DNA of 64,000 nucleotides from Coriobacteriia bacterium (GCA_003149935.1 QAMH01000004.1:265160-329159); one strand, 5' to 3'; positions 24,882-34,125 are shown, counted from the first letter of the stretch. Program-made: numbers and translations. The notes: generated by a model not told the origin, from the letters alone.

Positions 24882-25340
24882 ATGGCAATGAATGATACTA
24901 TCAAGAAGCTCCGCAAAGAGATGGGGCTTACGCAGGAAGAGATGGCGCGTAGGCTTTACGTAACGAGGCAGGCGGTCTCGCGTTGGGAGACTGGTGAGAC
25001 GCAGCCGGGTATCGACATGGTGAAGCTCATCTGCGCCACGTTCAACGTACCGCTCGAGCGCTTTTTCGAGATGCCCATGGATTACTATTGCCAGAGCTGC
25101 AGCATGCCCATTCCAGATGCGGAACTGCATGGAACGAATGCGGATGGTTCCGAGAACGCGGACTATTGCAAGTGGTGCTTCAGCGACGGCGGTTTCACTG
25201 CCAAGGGGGTTACCATGGACGAGTTCATCGAGGCGACGGCGGACATGGAGGCCGAGGCGATCGGCTGCTCGCGCGAGGAGGCCGTCTCGCTCATGGCCAC
25301 GTTACTTCCGCATCTGAAGCGCTGGCGTGAGGTCGAGTAA
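24882..25340 (+). CDS. XRE HTH protein with C-terminal zinc ribbon
   Basis: A 152-residue protein. Residues 5-60 are a Cro/CI-type HTH (LRKEMGLTQEEMARRLYVTR, then QAVSRWETGETQPGIDMVKL). Residues 68-150 form a 'putative zinc ribbon' domain with C70-x2-C73 and C96-x2-C99, and the family phrases TMDEFIEATADME and LLPHLKRW. This combination is common in Firmicutes and Actinobacteria as a small regulator. It precedes an alpha/beta hydrolase by 34 bp on the same strand and could control it. Confidence 0.88.
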   Translation: MAMNDTIKKLRKEMGLTQEEMARRLYVTRQAVSRWETGETQPGIDMVKLICATFNVPLERFFEMPMDYYCQSCSMPIPDAELHGTNADGSENADYCKWCFSDGGFTAKGVTMDEFIEATADMEAEAIGCSREEAVSLMATLLPHLKRWREVE

Positions 25341-25374
25341 AACGAGGCCATCAAGTTGGAATACGGAGACAGAC

Positions 25375-26214
25375 ATGCCCAATGCCCCGGAGCATAAGAC
25401 TTACCAGGCCGAAGACGGCATCATCCACTACTGGACGAGCGGGGGCTCTGATCCTACGGGACGGACCCTCGTCTTCTTGCCGGGGCTGACGGCCGATCAT
25501 CGCCTGTTCGATAGGCAGATGGAGTACTTTGCGGGCAAACCGGGCATGCGCTGTCTTGTCTGGGATGGCCCCTCGCACGGGCTGTCGCGGCCCTTTCCGC
25601 TTACCTGGAGCCTCGATGACCTTGCGCGCGTGCTTGACGGCCTGCTCGAGCAGGAGGGAGTCGAGCATCCCGTTCTCGTCGGACAGTCGCTTGGCGGCTA
25701 TGTCGCGCAAGCGTATATGGATTTGTTTCCCGGCAAGGCGGCGGGATTCGTTTCCATTGACTCCGCGCCGCTTCAGCGCGAATACATCACGGCCGTCGAG
25801 CTCTTCTTGCTCAAGCACACGCACGCGATGTATGCCTCCATTCCGTGGAATGCACTCAAGCGCTTTGGTGCGCAGGTCGCCACGTCTGGTTACGGCATGC
25901 AGCTCATGCGCACGATGATGGACGACTACGAGAAGCCAGAATACGTCGATTTGACGGCGCACGGCTTTCGCGCGCTGGCCGAGGCGATCGAGGCGAGCCG
26001 TCCGTACGTGATCGATTGCCCGGCGCTGTTGATATGCGGCGAGAAGGACAAGGCGGGCTCAGCCATGCGCTATAACCGCGCATGGACGAAACGCACGGGG
26101 CTGCCGCTCGAGTGGATTGCGGGTGCCGGGCACAACGCCAACACCGATGCTCCCGATGAGGTCAACGGACTCATCGAGGAGTTCGTAGAGTCGCTGCACG
26201 CTCCGTCTGTCTGA
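25375..26214 (+). CDS. Alpha/beta-hydrolase fold protein
   Basis: A 279-residue hydrolase. The nucleophile elbow is GQSLGG with S105; the oxyanion region is LPGLTADHRLF near 35-45; the acid is likely in ICGEKDKAGSA near 224, and the histidine is in GAGHNANTDAP near 256. No signal peptide, so cytoplasmic. The ATG at 25375 sits behind a weak CGGAG site. The family covers esterases, peptidases and lactonases, and the substrate cannot be predicted. Probably in one transcript with the HTH-zinc ribbon gene. Confidence 0.85.
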   Translation: MPNAPEHKTYQAEDGIIHYWTSGGSDPTGRTLVFLPGLTADHRLFDRQMEYFAGKPGMRCLVWDGPSHGLSRPFPLTWSLDDLARVLDGLLEQEGVEHPVLVGQSLGGYVAQAYMDLFPGKAAGFVSIDSAPLQREYITAVELFLLKHTHAMYASIPWNALKRFGAQVATSGYGMQLMRTMMDDYEKPEYVDLTAHGFRALAEAIEASRPYVIDCPALLICGEKDKAGSAMRYNRAWTKRTGLPLEWIAGAGHNANTDAPDEVNGLIEEFVESLHAPSV

Positions 26215-26236
26215 TGATCCCTCTATCCTATCTCCC

Positions 26237-26266
26237 TTGACGGCTGTGTATAGGTGTGTATATACT
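26237..26266 (+). promoter_or_regulatory. Promoter of the GntR-ABC operon with repeated TGTGTATA
   Basis: TTGACG (26237-26242), an 18-bp spacer and TATACT (26261-26266). The spacer carries two direct TGTGTATA copies at 26245 and 26255, ten bp apart, so on one face of the helix. They are the best candidate operator for the GntR protein that follows. Confidence 0.6.
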
Positions 26267-26356
26267 GTCTATATTGCATATGCACACCGTCTCGTGAGGG
26301 GACGCCTTCGCGGGGCGACACGGTAGCTGCTGCAGGGCTGCCGGAAAAGAGGACCA

Positions 26357-26728
26357 TTGGAAATAGTCATTTCAAATTCGGGCTCGGTTCCGATTTACGA
26401 GCAGATAGAAGCGCAGATCAAGGACGCGATTCTGTCCGGAGAGCTTACGCCGGGGGAGCTTCTTCCGAGCATACGTTCTCTAGCCAACGACTTGCGCGTC
26501 AGCGTAATCACGACCAAGCGGGCCTATGCCGATCTCGAGGAGCTCGGTTTTGTGGTCACGGTCCAGGGTAAGGGCACGTTCATCGCTGCCGGTAACCAGG
26601 ACTTGCTGCGCGAGGAGCGCGTGCGGCATGTGGAAGAGTCGCTCGAACGTGCGATAGCGGATGCGCGTCCGCTCGGGCTCACGTCTAGCGATTTGCACGA
26701 GATGCTCGATCTGCTTCTTGAGGACTAG
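26357..26728 (+). CDS. GntR-family regulator, YtrA subfamily
   Basis: A 123-residue regulator: GntR winged helix in residues 10-78 (VPIYEQIEAQIKDAILSGEL, PGELLPSIRSLANDLRVS, TTKRAYADLEELGFV, QGKGTFIA) followed by only about 40 residues, the short tail of the YtrA subfamily. Starts with TTG behind AGAGGACCA. YtrA regulators usually repress the ABC transporter operon they head, as here: the ATPase and permease genes follow within 18 bp. Candidate operator in the promoter at 26237-26266. Confidence 0.92.
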   Translation: MEIVISNSGSVPIYEQIEAQIKDAILSGELTPGELLPSIRSLANDLRVSVITTKRAYADLEELGFVVTVQGKGTFIAAGNQDLLREERVRHVEESLERAIADARPLGLTSSDLHEMLDLLLED

Positions 26729-26746
26729 CCCGGCAAGGAGACACGA

Positions 26747-27631
26747 ATGGACGCATTGATACAGGCAAACGGCCTGGGGAAGCGCTACGACGACTTCCAC
26801 CTTAAAGGCATAGACATACGCGTTGAGGCCGGTACCGTCGTGGGCCTCATCGGCTCGAACGGGGCTGGAAAGACCACCACGATCAAGATGCTGCTCGGCA
26901 TCCTGCGGCCCGACGAGGGCGACGTGCGGGTGCTTGGCTGCCCTGTCGGGAGCGGCTCCGCGCCAGAAGGGGAGCTCAAGCAACGCGTCGGCGTCGTCTT
27001 GGATACCTGCGCGTTTCCCGACACATCGAAGGTGAAGGATGTGGAGACGCTTGGCCGCTTCGCCTACCGCAATTGGGACGCGCATCGGTTCGCCGCGCTC
27101 TGCGAGCGCTTCGGGCTTGCTTCCAAGAAAAACGTGAAGGAGCTGTCGCGCGGCATGGGCATGAAACTCATGCTGGCGTTCGCGCTCTCGCACGATCCGG
27201 AGCTGCTCATTCTCGACGAGGCTACCGCCGGCCTCGACCCGATGGCCCGCGACGAGGTGCTCGATATCCTGCGCGAATTCATGGCCGCGGAGGGTCATGC
27301 CATCCTGCTCTCGACGCATATCACGAGCGATCTTGAGAAGATCGCCGACGAAATCGTGTGCATTGACGGCGGCAAGCTCGTCTTCGACGTTCCCAAGGAC
27401 GAAATCTGCGATGTGGCCGGTGTCGCACATTGCAGGAAACGCGACCTCGAGCTGATAGGGGAGAGCACATGGGCCGATGATGGGCGCGTGCGAAAGCTCA
27501 AGAGCGGCATGACGTACGACGTGCTCGTACCCGACCGCTTCGCCTTTGCGAAGGCGTTTTCCGATATCGCGCTCGACAGCGCCAGCATCGATGATTACAT
27601 GACGCTCACCTTGAAAGGAGAGCAGCTATGA
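26747..27631 (+). CDS. ABC transporter ATP-binding protein (YtrB/CcmA type)
   Basis: A 294-residue ATPase. Walker A GSNGAGKTTT near residue 37-46, a Q-loop region with VGVVLDTCAFPDTSKV where the Gln is replaced, signature KELSRGMGMKL near 132, Walker B LLILDEATAGLD near 152-163 and switch histidine in LLSTHITSDLEK. The last 80 residues are a variable C-terminal domain. It energises the permease encoded next, with which it overlaps by 4 bp. Likely an exporter of the GntR-controlled type that responds to cell-wall antibiotics, by analogy with YtrABCDEF; the real substrate is unknown. Confidence 0.92.
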   Translation: MDALIQANGLGKRYDDFHLKGIDIRVEAGTVVGLIGSNGAGKTTTIKMLLGILRPDEGDVRVLGCPVGSGSAPEGELKQRVGVVLDTCAFPDTSKVKDVETLGRFAYRNWDAHRFAALCERFGLASKKNVKELSRGMGMKLMLAFALSHDPELLILDEATAGLDPMARDEVLDILREFMAAEGHAILLSTHITSDLEKIADEIVCIDGGKLVFDVPKDEICDVAGVAHCRKRDLELIGESTWADDGRVRKLKSGMTYDVLVPDRFAFAKAFSDIALDSASIDDYMTLTLKGEQL

Positions 27632-28320
27632 AAGCCATGATTTTCTCCGACCTCATCACTTCCAAGAACGTTGCGGTGCAGCTATTGCTCGTGTCTGTCG
27701 TTATCTGCGGATTTCTCGCATGGGGCACAAACGAGACCATCGTTGGCACGGCTGCCATGGCAACGATGACGCCCATGATGTATCTCTTCTCGATTTTCGC
27801 ATACGACGAGATGAACGGGTGGGAACGCTTCCGTCTGACGCTGCCTATCACCAAGCGGCAGGTCGCCTACGGGCGCTATATCAGCATGCTCATCATCGCG
27901 GTCATCTCGCTGCTTGCGGCCTGGATCGTCTCGTTCGTCTTTCTCGCAATCGTCCAGGTGTGCGGCGGCCTCGGCATGGGTACGGAGCTCGTGAATCCTG
28001 ATGCCTTCATCGCAATTCTCGATTGCGGTTTTGCCGGCTTCATCTTCACCATCGTGCTCGCCTCGCTCACCTTGCCGCTTCTGATGCGCTTTGGCATGAA
28101 CAAAGCAACGCGCCTCTTGCCGCTCCTCGTTGTCGTCACGATCGTGCTTGCGAGCGTTGCGATCGGTAACATGTCCGGCGCAATCGATTTGACGGCCATA
28201 CGCACGTTCCTGAACGAGAACACGGGCCTTATCGCGGCAGGCACCTGCGTCGTGGCGGCTATCTTGTACGTCGCAAGCGCATTCATCGCCGCGCGCCTTT
28301 ACCAGGTTCGCGAGCTGTAG
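27628..28320 (+). CDS. ABC-2 type membrane permease
   Basis: A 230-residue protein with six predicted helices and no large soluble domain, the ABC-2 permease pattern seen in small two-component exporters. The phrase YLFSIFAYDEMNGWERFRLTLPITKRQVAYGRY (residues about 50-83) is characteristic of this family in Gram-positives. It starts inside the stop codon of the ATPase gene (ATGA). It presumably forms the dimeric membrane part of the exporter. Confidence 0.88.
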   Translation: MKAMIFSDLITSKNVAVQLLLVSVVICGFLAWGTNETIVGTAAMATMTPMMYLFSIFAYDEMNGWERFRLTLPITKRQVAYGRYISMLIIAVISLLAAWIVSFVFLAIVQVCGGLGMGTELVNPDAFIAILDCGFAGFIFTIVLASLTLPLLMRFGMNKATRLLPLLVVVTIVLASVAIGNMSGAIDLTAIRTFLNENTGLIAAGTCVVAAILYVASAFIAARLYQVREL

Positions 28321-28391
28321 GGTGCTTGCTGACATTCTTCGCATTTCGCTGCGCATTTTTTGCGAGAGGCTAGGATTCATCGCCCGGTGTT

Positions 28392-28503
28392 CCTAGACTT
28401 TCTGCATTTTTGCGCACACAGGGGCCAGGAACCCTAGACTCTCCGCGTTTTTGCGCGCGCAGGGCCGGGGAAACCCTAGACTTGGGCGACTTTTGCGCGG
28501 GTC
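28392..28503. repeat. 41-bp repeat array, three CCTAGACT units
   Basis: CCTAGACT starts at 28392, 28433 and 28475 (periods 41 and 42). Each unit continues with about ten variable bases, then GC and a T-run into TGCGC (for example GCATTTTTGCGCAC). It fills the space between the ABC permease and the convergent ClC gene. The same motif and period occur at 51375-51575. Confidence 0.75.
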
Positions 28504-29762
28504 TATTCCCGCGTCGCCATCCAGGCGCTCGGCACGGGAACGATTGACCCGATGGCCGCCGCGACGAGCAACACGGGCGCGCCGGCGATGGGGAAGACCA
28601 GGAACAGCAGCACCATCGTCATGATGGGCTGGCGCATGACGGCGCCGACGAGTGCCCCGGTCACGGCGCAGAGCGCGAACACCGGGTCGATGCCCGTGAG
28701 GGCTGCCATGCCGTACCCGATTGCGATGCCCGCGAAGATGATGGGGAAGAAATGGCCGCCACGCCAGCCCATGTTCAGGCAAAGCTGCGTTGCGAACACC
28801 TTGACGAAGCCCGTTGCGATAAGGAGCCCCGCGCCTATCGTCGTCCAGGTAAGGGACAATTCTTCGGTCTGGGCTTCGCCTGCGAACAGCACGAAAGGCA
28901 GCGCGACGCCGAGCGCCCCGAGAACGAGACCGGCAAGTGCGGGCTTCACGATTAGGTGGTTTCCCATGAGTGCGGAGAGCTTGCGTGCGAGTGCTCCGAA
29001 CGGGAAGTAGAGCCAGCCCGCCACTGCGCCGATGGCGATGAGAGGTAGCGCCCAGAGCAGCTCGAGCGGACCGAGCGCGATATCGCTGAAGTGGGGGAGA
29101 CCACCGCTGCGTCCGAAGATGGACCCGAGCAGCGCCATCATCCCCATTGCCCCTGCGGCTGCCAGCACGTAGACGACGACCTTGACCGGTTTGGATACGT
29201 CGAGTCTGATCTCGCTTACCGGGCGGTTCCCGTTGGACTCATCGGCCGATCCGAAAACGGGCACGGCAAGGCCAAAGAGCGGTGTGGAGAAGATTGCCGA
29301 TATCGCGGCGGCACAGCCTGCTTCGGCGAGCTCGCGCATCTCGGCACCCATGAAGCGCAGACGGTCGCCCACCCAGGTGCAAAGCCCGGCGATAACGCCG
29401 GTCAAACCCGCCTCGGGACCTATCGAGCCGCCAAACAGCAGCGGAAGAAGCGCGCCGAAAAACGATGCGCCCAGATGCTTGTACTCGTACCGTCCCTCGC
29501 TCTTGACCTGGGCCATTACGGTATTCATGTCATCGGGGTGGGGCCCAAACTTCTTTGCGAACAATCCGATGCACAGGCCGCCAAGCGCGCAAAAGACGAT
29601 GGGGTAGAGAACGGCCGGCAATCCGGCTGCCGCAAGTGAGGTGGGAACGACGTCCCAGAGCAGATGGATGCCTGCGTTCATGAGGAAGAAGAACGCCCAA
29701 ACGAAGGCACCGGCAAAGGCGCCAAAGGCAATCGTCATCACGATGAACAAAGCTCTTCTCAC
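28503..29762 (-). CDS. ClC-family chloride channel or H+/anion exchanger
   Basis: A 419-residue membrane protein of the ClC fold. The selectivity signatures are visible: FGGSIGPEAGLTGVIAGL near residue 110 (equivalent to GREGP, with the gating glutamate in GPEAG) and NMGWRGGHFFPIIFAGIAIG near 335-355. About 14-16 helical segments, no CBS domains, length typical of bacterial forms. It moves Cl- or F- across the membrane. Its 3' end abuts the 41-bp repeat array; the stop codon lies at the end of the last unit. Confidence 0.88.
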   Translation of the reverse strand: MRRALFIVMTIAFGAFAGAFVWAFFFLMNAGIHLLWDVVPTSLAAAGLPAVLYPIVFCALGGLCIGLFAKKFGPHPDDMNTVMAQVKSEGRYEYKHLGASFFGALLPLLFGGSIGPEAGLTGVIAGLCTWVGDRLRFMGAEMRELAEAGCAAAISAIFSTPLFGLAVPVFGSADESNGNRPVSEIRLDVSKPVKVVVYVLAAAGAMGMMALLGSIFGRSGGLPHFSDIALGPLELLWALPLIAIGAVAGWLYFPFGALARKLSALMGNHLIVKPALAGLVLGALGVALPFVLFAGEAQTEELSLTWTTIGAGLLIATGFVKVFATQLCLNMGWRGGHFFPIIFAGIAIGYGMAALTGIDPVFALCAVTGALVGAVMRQPIMTMVLLFLVFPIAGAPVLLVAAAIGSIVPVPSAWMATRE

Positions 29763-29870
29763 GGTCTATTGGCTTCCTCATGCTCGGCTTACGTGGTTTC
29801 GCACGTGGTAATTATGACCGTCTGACCTGCGAATGAGAAGTGGCGAGGGACTGTGATATAGAATGTGCCC

Positions 29871-30644
29871 ATGAGGACTCGTATCACGAAATACCAGCGT
29901 ATCTCCCGGCCACGCTGTCTCTTCGCGCTCACTCTCGTCCTTGCGCTCGGTCTCTTGGCCGCCTGCACGCAGGACCTGCCTCTCGGGAGCATCTTGTCGC
30001 AAGACCGCGCTGCGGACGCTCCTGCCAGCGAGGCTGCGACCAGCTCCGTCGTCGATCTCGGCTCGATTCCTCCCAACGACGGCAAGGGTTATGTCGAGCT
30101 CAACGGCGGCAAGCCCACGTTCACCGATGCCGACAAGGTCCTCCCGTACGGCTACGAATCGTATGCGCCGCTCGACAGCCTCGGCAGATGCGGGGCGGCC
30201 ATGGCGCTCGTCGGCGTCGAGACCATCCCGGAACCAGGTAGCAAGCGCCAGAACATCAGCAAGATTCATCCAAGTGGCTGGGAGCAGGCGCGTTACGACT
30301 TCATCCCTGGCGAGGCCCTATACAATCGCAGTCATCTGATCGCGCGCGAGCTCACGGCCGAGGAAGCCAATCCCAACAATCTCATCACGGGCACGCAGTA
30401 CATGAACCAGTCGAACATGCGTCCCTTCGAGGATGCCGTGCGCAACTTCATCGACTTGACCGGCTACCATGTGCTCTTCCGGGCAACGCCCATCTTCCAG
30501 GGAGACGAGCTCGTGGCCCGCGGTGTCCAACTCGAGGCGTGGTCGCTCGAGGACGAGGGGGACGGCATATGCCTCAACGTCTACTGCTACAACGAGCAGC
30601 CGGGCGTGACCATCGATTACGCGACGGGCGCTTCCTGGCTATAG
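29871..30644 (+). CDS. Secreted DNA/RNA non-specific endonuclease, lipoprotein
   Basis: A 257-residue nuclease with a lipoprotein signal (LALGLLAAC, lipobox Cys near 31), so anchored outside the membrane after processing. The beta-beta-alpha-metal active site is LYNRSHLIARELT with H155 as the general base, and NPNNLITGTQYMNQSNM supplies the metal-binding Asn; this is the NRSH variant found in streptococcal Sda1/Spd-type DNases and EndA. A GTG two codons upstream is possible. Likely roles are nucleotide scavenging or DNA uptake. Confidence 0.9.
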   Translation: MRTRITKYQRISRPRCLFALTLVLALGLLAACTQDLPLGSILSQDRAADAPASEAATSSVVDLGSIPPNDGKGYVELNGGKPTFTDADKVLPYGYESYAPLDSLGRCGAAMALVGVETIPEPGSKRQNISKIHPSGWEQARYDFIPGEALYNRSHLIARELTAEEANPNNLITGTQYMNQSNMRPFEDAVRNFIDLTGYHVLFRATPIFQGDELVARGVQLEAWSLEDEGDGICLNVYCYNEQPGVTIDYATGASWL

Positions 30645-30685
30645 GTCTTATGGCGCCTGGAGGCCGCAAATAGCCACGGGTCGGG

Positions 30686-31975
30686 TTACGCGCGTTTGCC
30701 CATCACCCATCCGATGGCTCCCCCTACGATGGCAAACGCGATCCATCCGAGCCCCATCGAGTAGAGCGGTAACCAGTCGAGAGGCACCACGACGGGCGCG
30801 CCCGTGCCGTACAGCTCGAGGGCCACGCCCGCTAGAAACGCACCGATAGCCGCACCTTGATAGACATGGCGGCAGGCGATGTGCTTGTGGAAGAGCAGTA
30901 GCACGACCACGGCGATGAACGGCGGGTAGACGATGCCCAGCACCGGGTCGGCAAGCTGGATGATGTTGTCAAGCCCGATATCGCAGATGAGGACGCCGAT
31001 AATGCAGTCGATGAGGAGCAAGACGTTGTAGGAGACTCTTCTCTTGAAGAGCACGCAGAAGAAGTCCGCGGCCGAGCTCACGAGTGCGACAGCGGTTGTC
31101 ACGCATGCCAGCAGCACGACGACGCTGAGGAGAACCATACCCGTGTCGCCGAGCAGCGCATTCACGACTGCCACGAGCAAATCGGCCTGCGACATGTTGC
31201 TCCCGAGCGTCAGCGACGTGGCGCCCAGGTACGTCAGGCCACCATAGACGATGGCGAGCATGACCACGGCGCATACGCTCGCGCGTGCCAGCAGGGACAG
31301 CCTGTCGCGCTCCTTAGAATGGCTCTTCACGACGGCGGAGTCGAGGATGATGATTGAGAATGCCGCTGCACCCAGGACGTCCATCGTCTGGTATCCCGCC
31401 CGGACGCCCTCTTGAAACACCGTGCTCGTGAGGGGAGCTTCGATAGGCCCGATCGGGTGAACGATTCCCACGACAATCAGCACGAGGATACCAAGCACCA
31501 GGGTGGGCGTGAAGAACTTGCCGATGATGTCGACAACGCGCGATTTGCGACAGGCGAGGAGATAGACGATGGCGAAGAAGACGATGGAAAACGGGACGAG
31601 CCATGCGGATGCCGCGTTGCCGAGATAGGGGGCGACCGAAAGCTCGAAGGTCGTCGCCGCCGTGCGGGGCATGGCGAAGACAACGCACAGGCACAGGATT
31701 GCCGCCGTGCCCAAGATGGTGCCGCCTACCTTGCCGAGCACCTTGTCGAAGGCATCGCGTGGGCCACCCACCGCGTTCATCACGAAGACGCCGAGGCACG
31801 ATAGTACCGCATCGACGAGCAGAAAGCCGACGAAGCCCCATGCCCACAGGTCGCCGCTTTCCTGACCGAGCGTTGGCGGAAAGATGAGATTGCCTGCTCC
31901 GAAGAACATCGCGAACAGGGCGAACCCGACGATGACCGAGTCCTTTGCCAAAGATATGTTACCGTGCGCCTTCAT
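30686..31975 (-). CDS. brnQ: Branched-chain amino acid:cation symporter BrnQ
   Basis: A 429-residue carrier with 12 predicted helices. The N-terminal signature DSVIVGFALFAMFFGAGNLIFPPTLG (residues 12-37) is diagnostic of the LIVCS/BrnQ family, which imports Leu, Ile and Val with Na+ or H+. Helices and loops continue in register to the C-terminal MGKRA. Monocistronic; no T-box or leucine leader is visible upstream in the 45 bp before the next gene. Confidence 0.93.
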   Translation of the reverse strand: MKAHGNISLAKDSVIVGFALFAMFFGAGNLIFPPTLGQESGDLWAWGFVGFLLVDAVLSCLGVFVMNAVGGPRDAFDKVLGKVGGTILGTAAILCLCVVFAMPRTAATTFELSVAPYLGNAASAWLVPFSIVFFAIVYLLACRKSRVVDIIGKFFTPTLVLGILVLIVVGIVHPIGPIEAPLTSTVFQEGVRAGYQTMDVLGAAAFSIIILDSAVVKSHSKERDRLSLLARASVCAVVMLAIVYGGLTYLGATSLTLGSNMSQADLLVAVVNALLGDTGMVLLSVVVLLACVTTAVALVSSAADFFCVLFKRRVSYNVLLLIDCIIGVLICDIGLDNIIQLADPVLGIVYPPFIAVVVLLLFHKHIACRHVYQGAAIGAFLAGVALELYGTGAPVVVPLDWLPLYSMGLGWIAFAIVGGAIGWVMGKRA

Positions 31976-32020
31976 GTGAGCATTGTAGCGCGATGAGGAG
32001 GAAGATGGGCTTGGCGTACT

Positions 32021-33055
32021 CTAGCGCAGGGTGCGCAGGTAGTTCTTCATCTCGTTGCTGATGCGTCGGCTCTCGATGGCCTTCTGGATTGCCTTGCGGC
32101 GTGTCCATTCGTCAAGCAACGCCTCATCACCTTGCTGCTCGAGATACGGAAGTGCGGACGTTTCCTGCTTTGCAAGTGCCTCGGCAAAGTACCAGGCACG
32201 CATCATGTCAACGTAATAGATATCGTCTTCGCTGGCGGGGTTTTCGGCGGTATTGGGCATGCGTGTGCGTGCGACCAAATCGAGGAAGCGCTCGTCGAAT
32301 AGTTCGTCGAGATAGAGGCGCATGAGCACGCCCATGGCAAAGCGAATCGTGTAGCAGTGTCTTGATGCGAGCCAGCGTTCGATGTGCTCGAGCGTCTCGT
32401 CGGGACGTTTGGCAAGCACCTTGACCGGCAGCTGGTCGCAGGTCGCCCAATTGTCTACGAAGGGCAGGAAGCGTTCGTAAAGCGCCAGGGCCGTGTCGTA
32501 GTCCCTCTCCAACCCGATGGCAAAGGCATGCACCTGGTTCTCGTCGAACAGGCGATGGGGAAGCGTTTTGAGGAACGCGTCAACGTCATCGCGCTTCACG
32601 AGCTCCTTGGCGATCGTACGCAGGGCGGGAGTCCTGACGCCGGCGATGGTCTTCTTGTCCACGGTGGGCACGAGGCGTGCATGGAAGTCGCGATAGTCCA
32701 GGTCAACGTTGCGTGCCAGGCTGCGGCATACGAACTCGCCGGCCGTGTCCTCGCCAAAGCCGGGAAGCTCGACGCATAGCACGTCTTCCAACGGCGTATT
32801 CGCCGCCTTGGCGAGCAGCACGTCCTTGTTCGCACGGTCGAGCTGCTTGAAGCGTGCCTCCGCGCTCATGGCGCGCTCCTTCGAGTAGAAGCGTGCCTGC
32901 GCGACGAGCCGCACGGGTGCATGGGCCTTCGTGTACTTGGCGCCGGTTCCCGCCTGATGCGCGGCTACGCGGGCGTCGACATCGGTGGTATAGCCCGTGT
33001 AGAGGCTACCGTCTCCACACTCCAGGACATACATGTAATGCTCGAACGGGGTCAT
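32021..33055 (-). CDS. GIY-YIG nuclease domain fused to an AlkD-like DNA alkylation repair domain
   Basis: A 344-residue two-domain protein. Residues 4-82 are a GIY-YIG domain of the UPF0213/YhbQ kind: HYMYVLECGDGSLYTGYTTD with the two Tyr, R29 in VDARVAAH, and GTGAKYTK. Residues about 105-344 are a DNA-alkylation-repair (PF08713) HEAT-repeat domain: VPTVDKKTIAGVRTPALRTI, then FVDNWATCDQL and YVDMMRAWYFAEA. Both halves are complete. The two domains normally occur as separate proteins, so this may couple base-damage recognition to strand incision; that is inference. The upstream hydrolase gene ends 6 bp before its start. Confidence 0.88.
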   Translation of the reverse strand: MTPFEHYMYVLECGDGSLYTGYTTDVDARVAAHQAGTGAKYTKAHAPVRLVAQARFYSKERAMSAEARFKQLDRANKDVLLAKAANTPLEDVLCVELPGFGEDTAGEFVCRSLARNVDLDYRDFHARLVPTVDKKTIAGVRTPALRTIAKELVKRDDVDAFLKTLPHRLFDENQVHAFAIGLERDYDTALALYERFLPFVDNWATCDQLPVKVLAKRPDETLEHIERWLASRHCYTIRFAMGVLMRLYLDELFDERFLDLVARTRMPNTAENPASEDDIYYVDMMRAWYFAEALAKQETSALPYLEQQGDEALLDEWTRRKAIQKAIESRRISNEMKNYLRTLR

Positions 33056-33060
33056 GGGCG

Positions 33061-33957
33061 TTACTGTGCGAAGAGCCAGCCGAGCACTTCGGGGTCACGT
33101 GCCATGCGGGGACTGCCGCCGCCATGCTGCTCGTCCGGGTCCCAGAAGTACGACGCCGGCTTCACGTCGAGCACGACCAGACGGTCGATCTCCTCCTCGC
33201 CGAGCCCCTGTGCCTCGTAGAGGGCACGCAGTTCATCGACGACCCTTTGCGCGGCCTCGACGCTGTAGAACTCGTCGTTGTCGCCCAGCGAGATGCGCAG
33301 TGGTACCCGCGCGGTGGCCAGGGCCTCGACATCACCATCCCATTGCGAGGCGAGATGTAGGGCGGCGCGGTAGAGTTGCGGCTTGGTATCCATGACGAGC
33401 GACAAGGTCTCGCCGCCGTAGGAGTAGCCCTCGAGGTAAACGCGCTCGGGATCGATGTCATAGGCGAGCAGCAGGTATTCGGTCAACTCGACGATCTGGT
33501 TGGCCGAGGTCTGTGTCCAGTCATTGGGCTGCGGTGCGACGATGATCATGTTGGGGTCGTAGCCTTGCGCGGTAAACGCGAACTCCTCCACCTGCAGGTT
33601 TGCGCCAGCGCCCTGATAGTAGAGGCCTGGCTCGGCGGGAAGCGTCACGAAGAGCGATACGGGCCGCGTGACGTCATAGCTCTCGGGGACGAGGAGACTG
33701 AAGTGGATGTCGCCCAGATTGCCCGCATGGAGCACGTTATCGACGAGGAAGCCACGATCGGCGTAAGTTCCGGGTGTGACCTCGTACGATGCGAGGAGCT
33801 GCACGCGCGCCTCCTCGGTGGCGGCGGCTGCCTTGTCGAGGGTGGATGCGCGGACGTCCTGCGCCGTGGCCGTGGAGCCGTACGGCGTGGCGGTATAAGT
33901 GCCTATGAAGAGCAGCGCGCCCACGAGGAGCGTCAGGACTGCGACGGGCATGCGCAC
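33061..33957 (-). CDS. Membrane-anchored or secreted alpha/beta-hydrolase (esterase/peptidase-like)
   Basis: A 298-residue protein with an N-terminal signal or anchor (VAVLTLLVGALLFIGTYTAT). The nucleophile motif is GYSYGGE near residue 179-185, preceded by YDIDPERVYLEGYS as in esterase-D and prolyl oligopeptidase-like enzymes; the acid is likely in ISLGDNDEFYS and the histidine in DEQHGGG near the end. The oxyanion-region equivalent is PVSLFVTLPAEPG. GTG start behind AAAGGACG. It forms an operon with the downstream GIY-YIG/AlkD gene, with no obvious functional link. Confidence 0.82.
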   Translation of the reverse strand: MRMPVAVLTLLVGALLFIGTYTATPYGSTATAQDVRASTLDKAAAATEEARVQLLASYEVTPGTYADRGFLVDNVLHAGNLGDIHFSLLVPESYDVTRPVSLFVTLPAEPGLYYQGAGANLQVEEFAFTAQGYDPNMIIVAPQPNDWTQTSANQIVELTEYLLLAYDIDPERVYLEGYSYGGETLSLVMDTKPQLYRAALHLASQWDGDVEALATARVPLRISLGDNDEFYSVEAAQRVVDELRALYEAQGLGEEEIDRLVVLDVKPASYFWDPDEQHGGGSPRMARDPEVLGWLFAQ

Positions 33958-34125
33958 GGGAACGTCCTTTCCAATTTACGGTCATCCATTGTATATGGCA
34001 CCGGGTTATCCAACCTTGCAAAATCGTTAGGCAAGCGTAAGCGGGTTCGATGGTGGCTGTTATCTGCCGTTTTTAGGATGGATACATGGTCTTGGGTTGC
34101 GGATTCGTTTGCGAGGAGGCAAAAG

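Noticed and set aside
33376..34125. Upstream in-frame extension of the YxeA gene
   Set aside because: It overlaps the minus-strand hydrolase gene; GAGGAGG before the GTG at 34126 sets the start.
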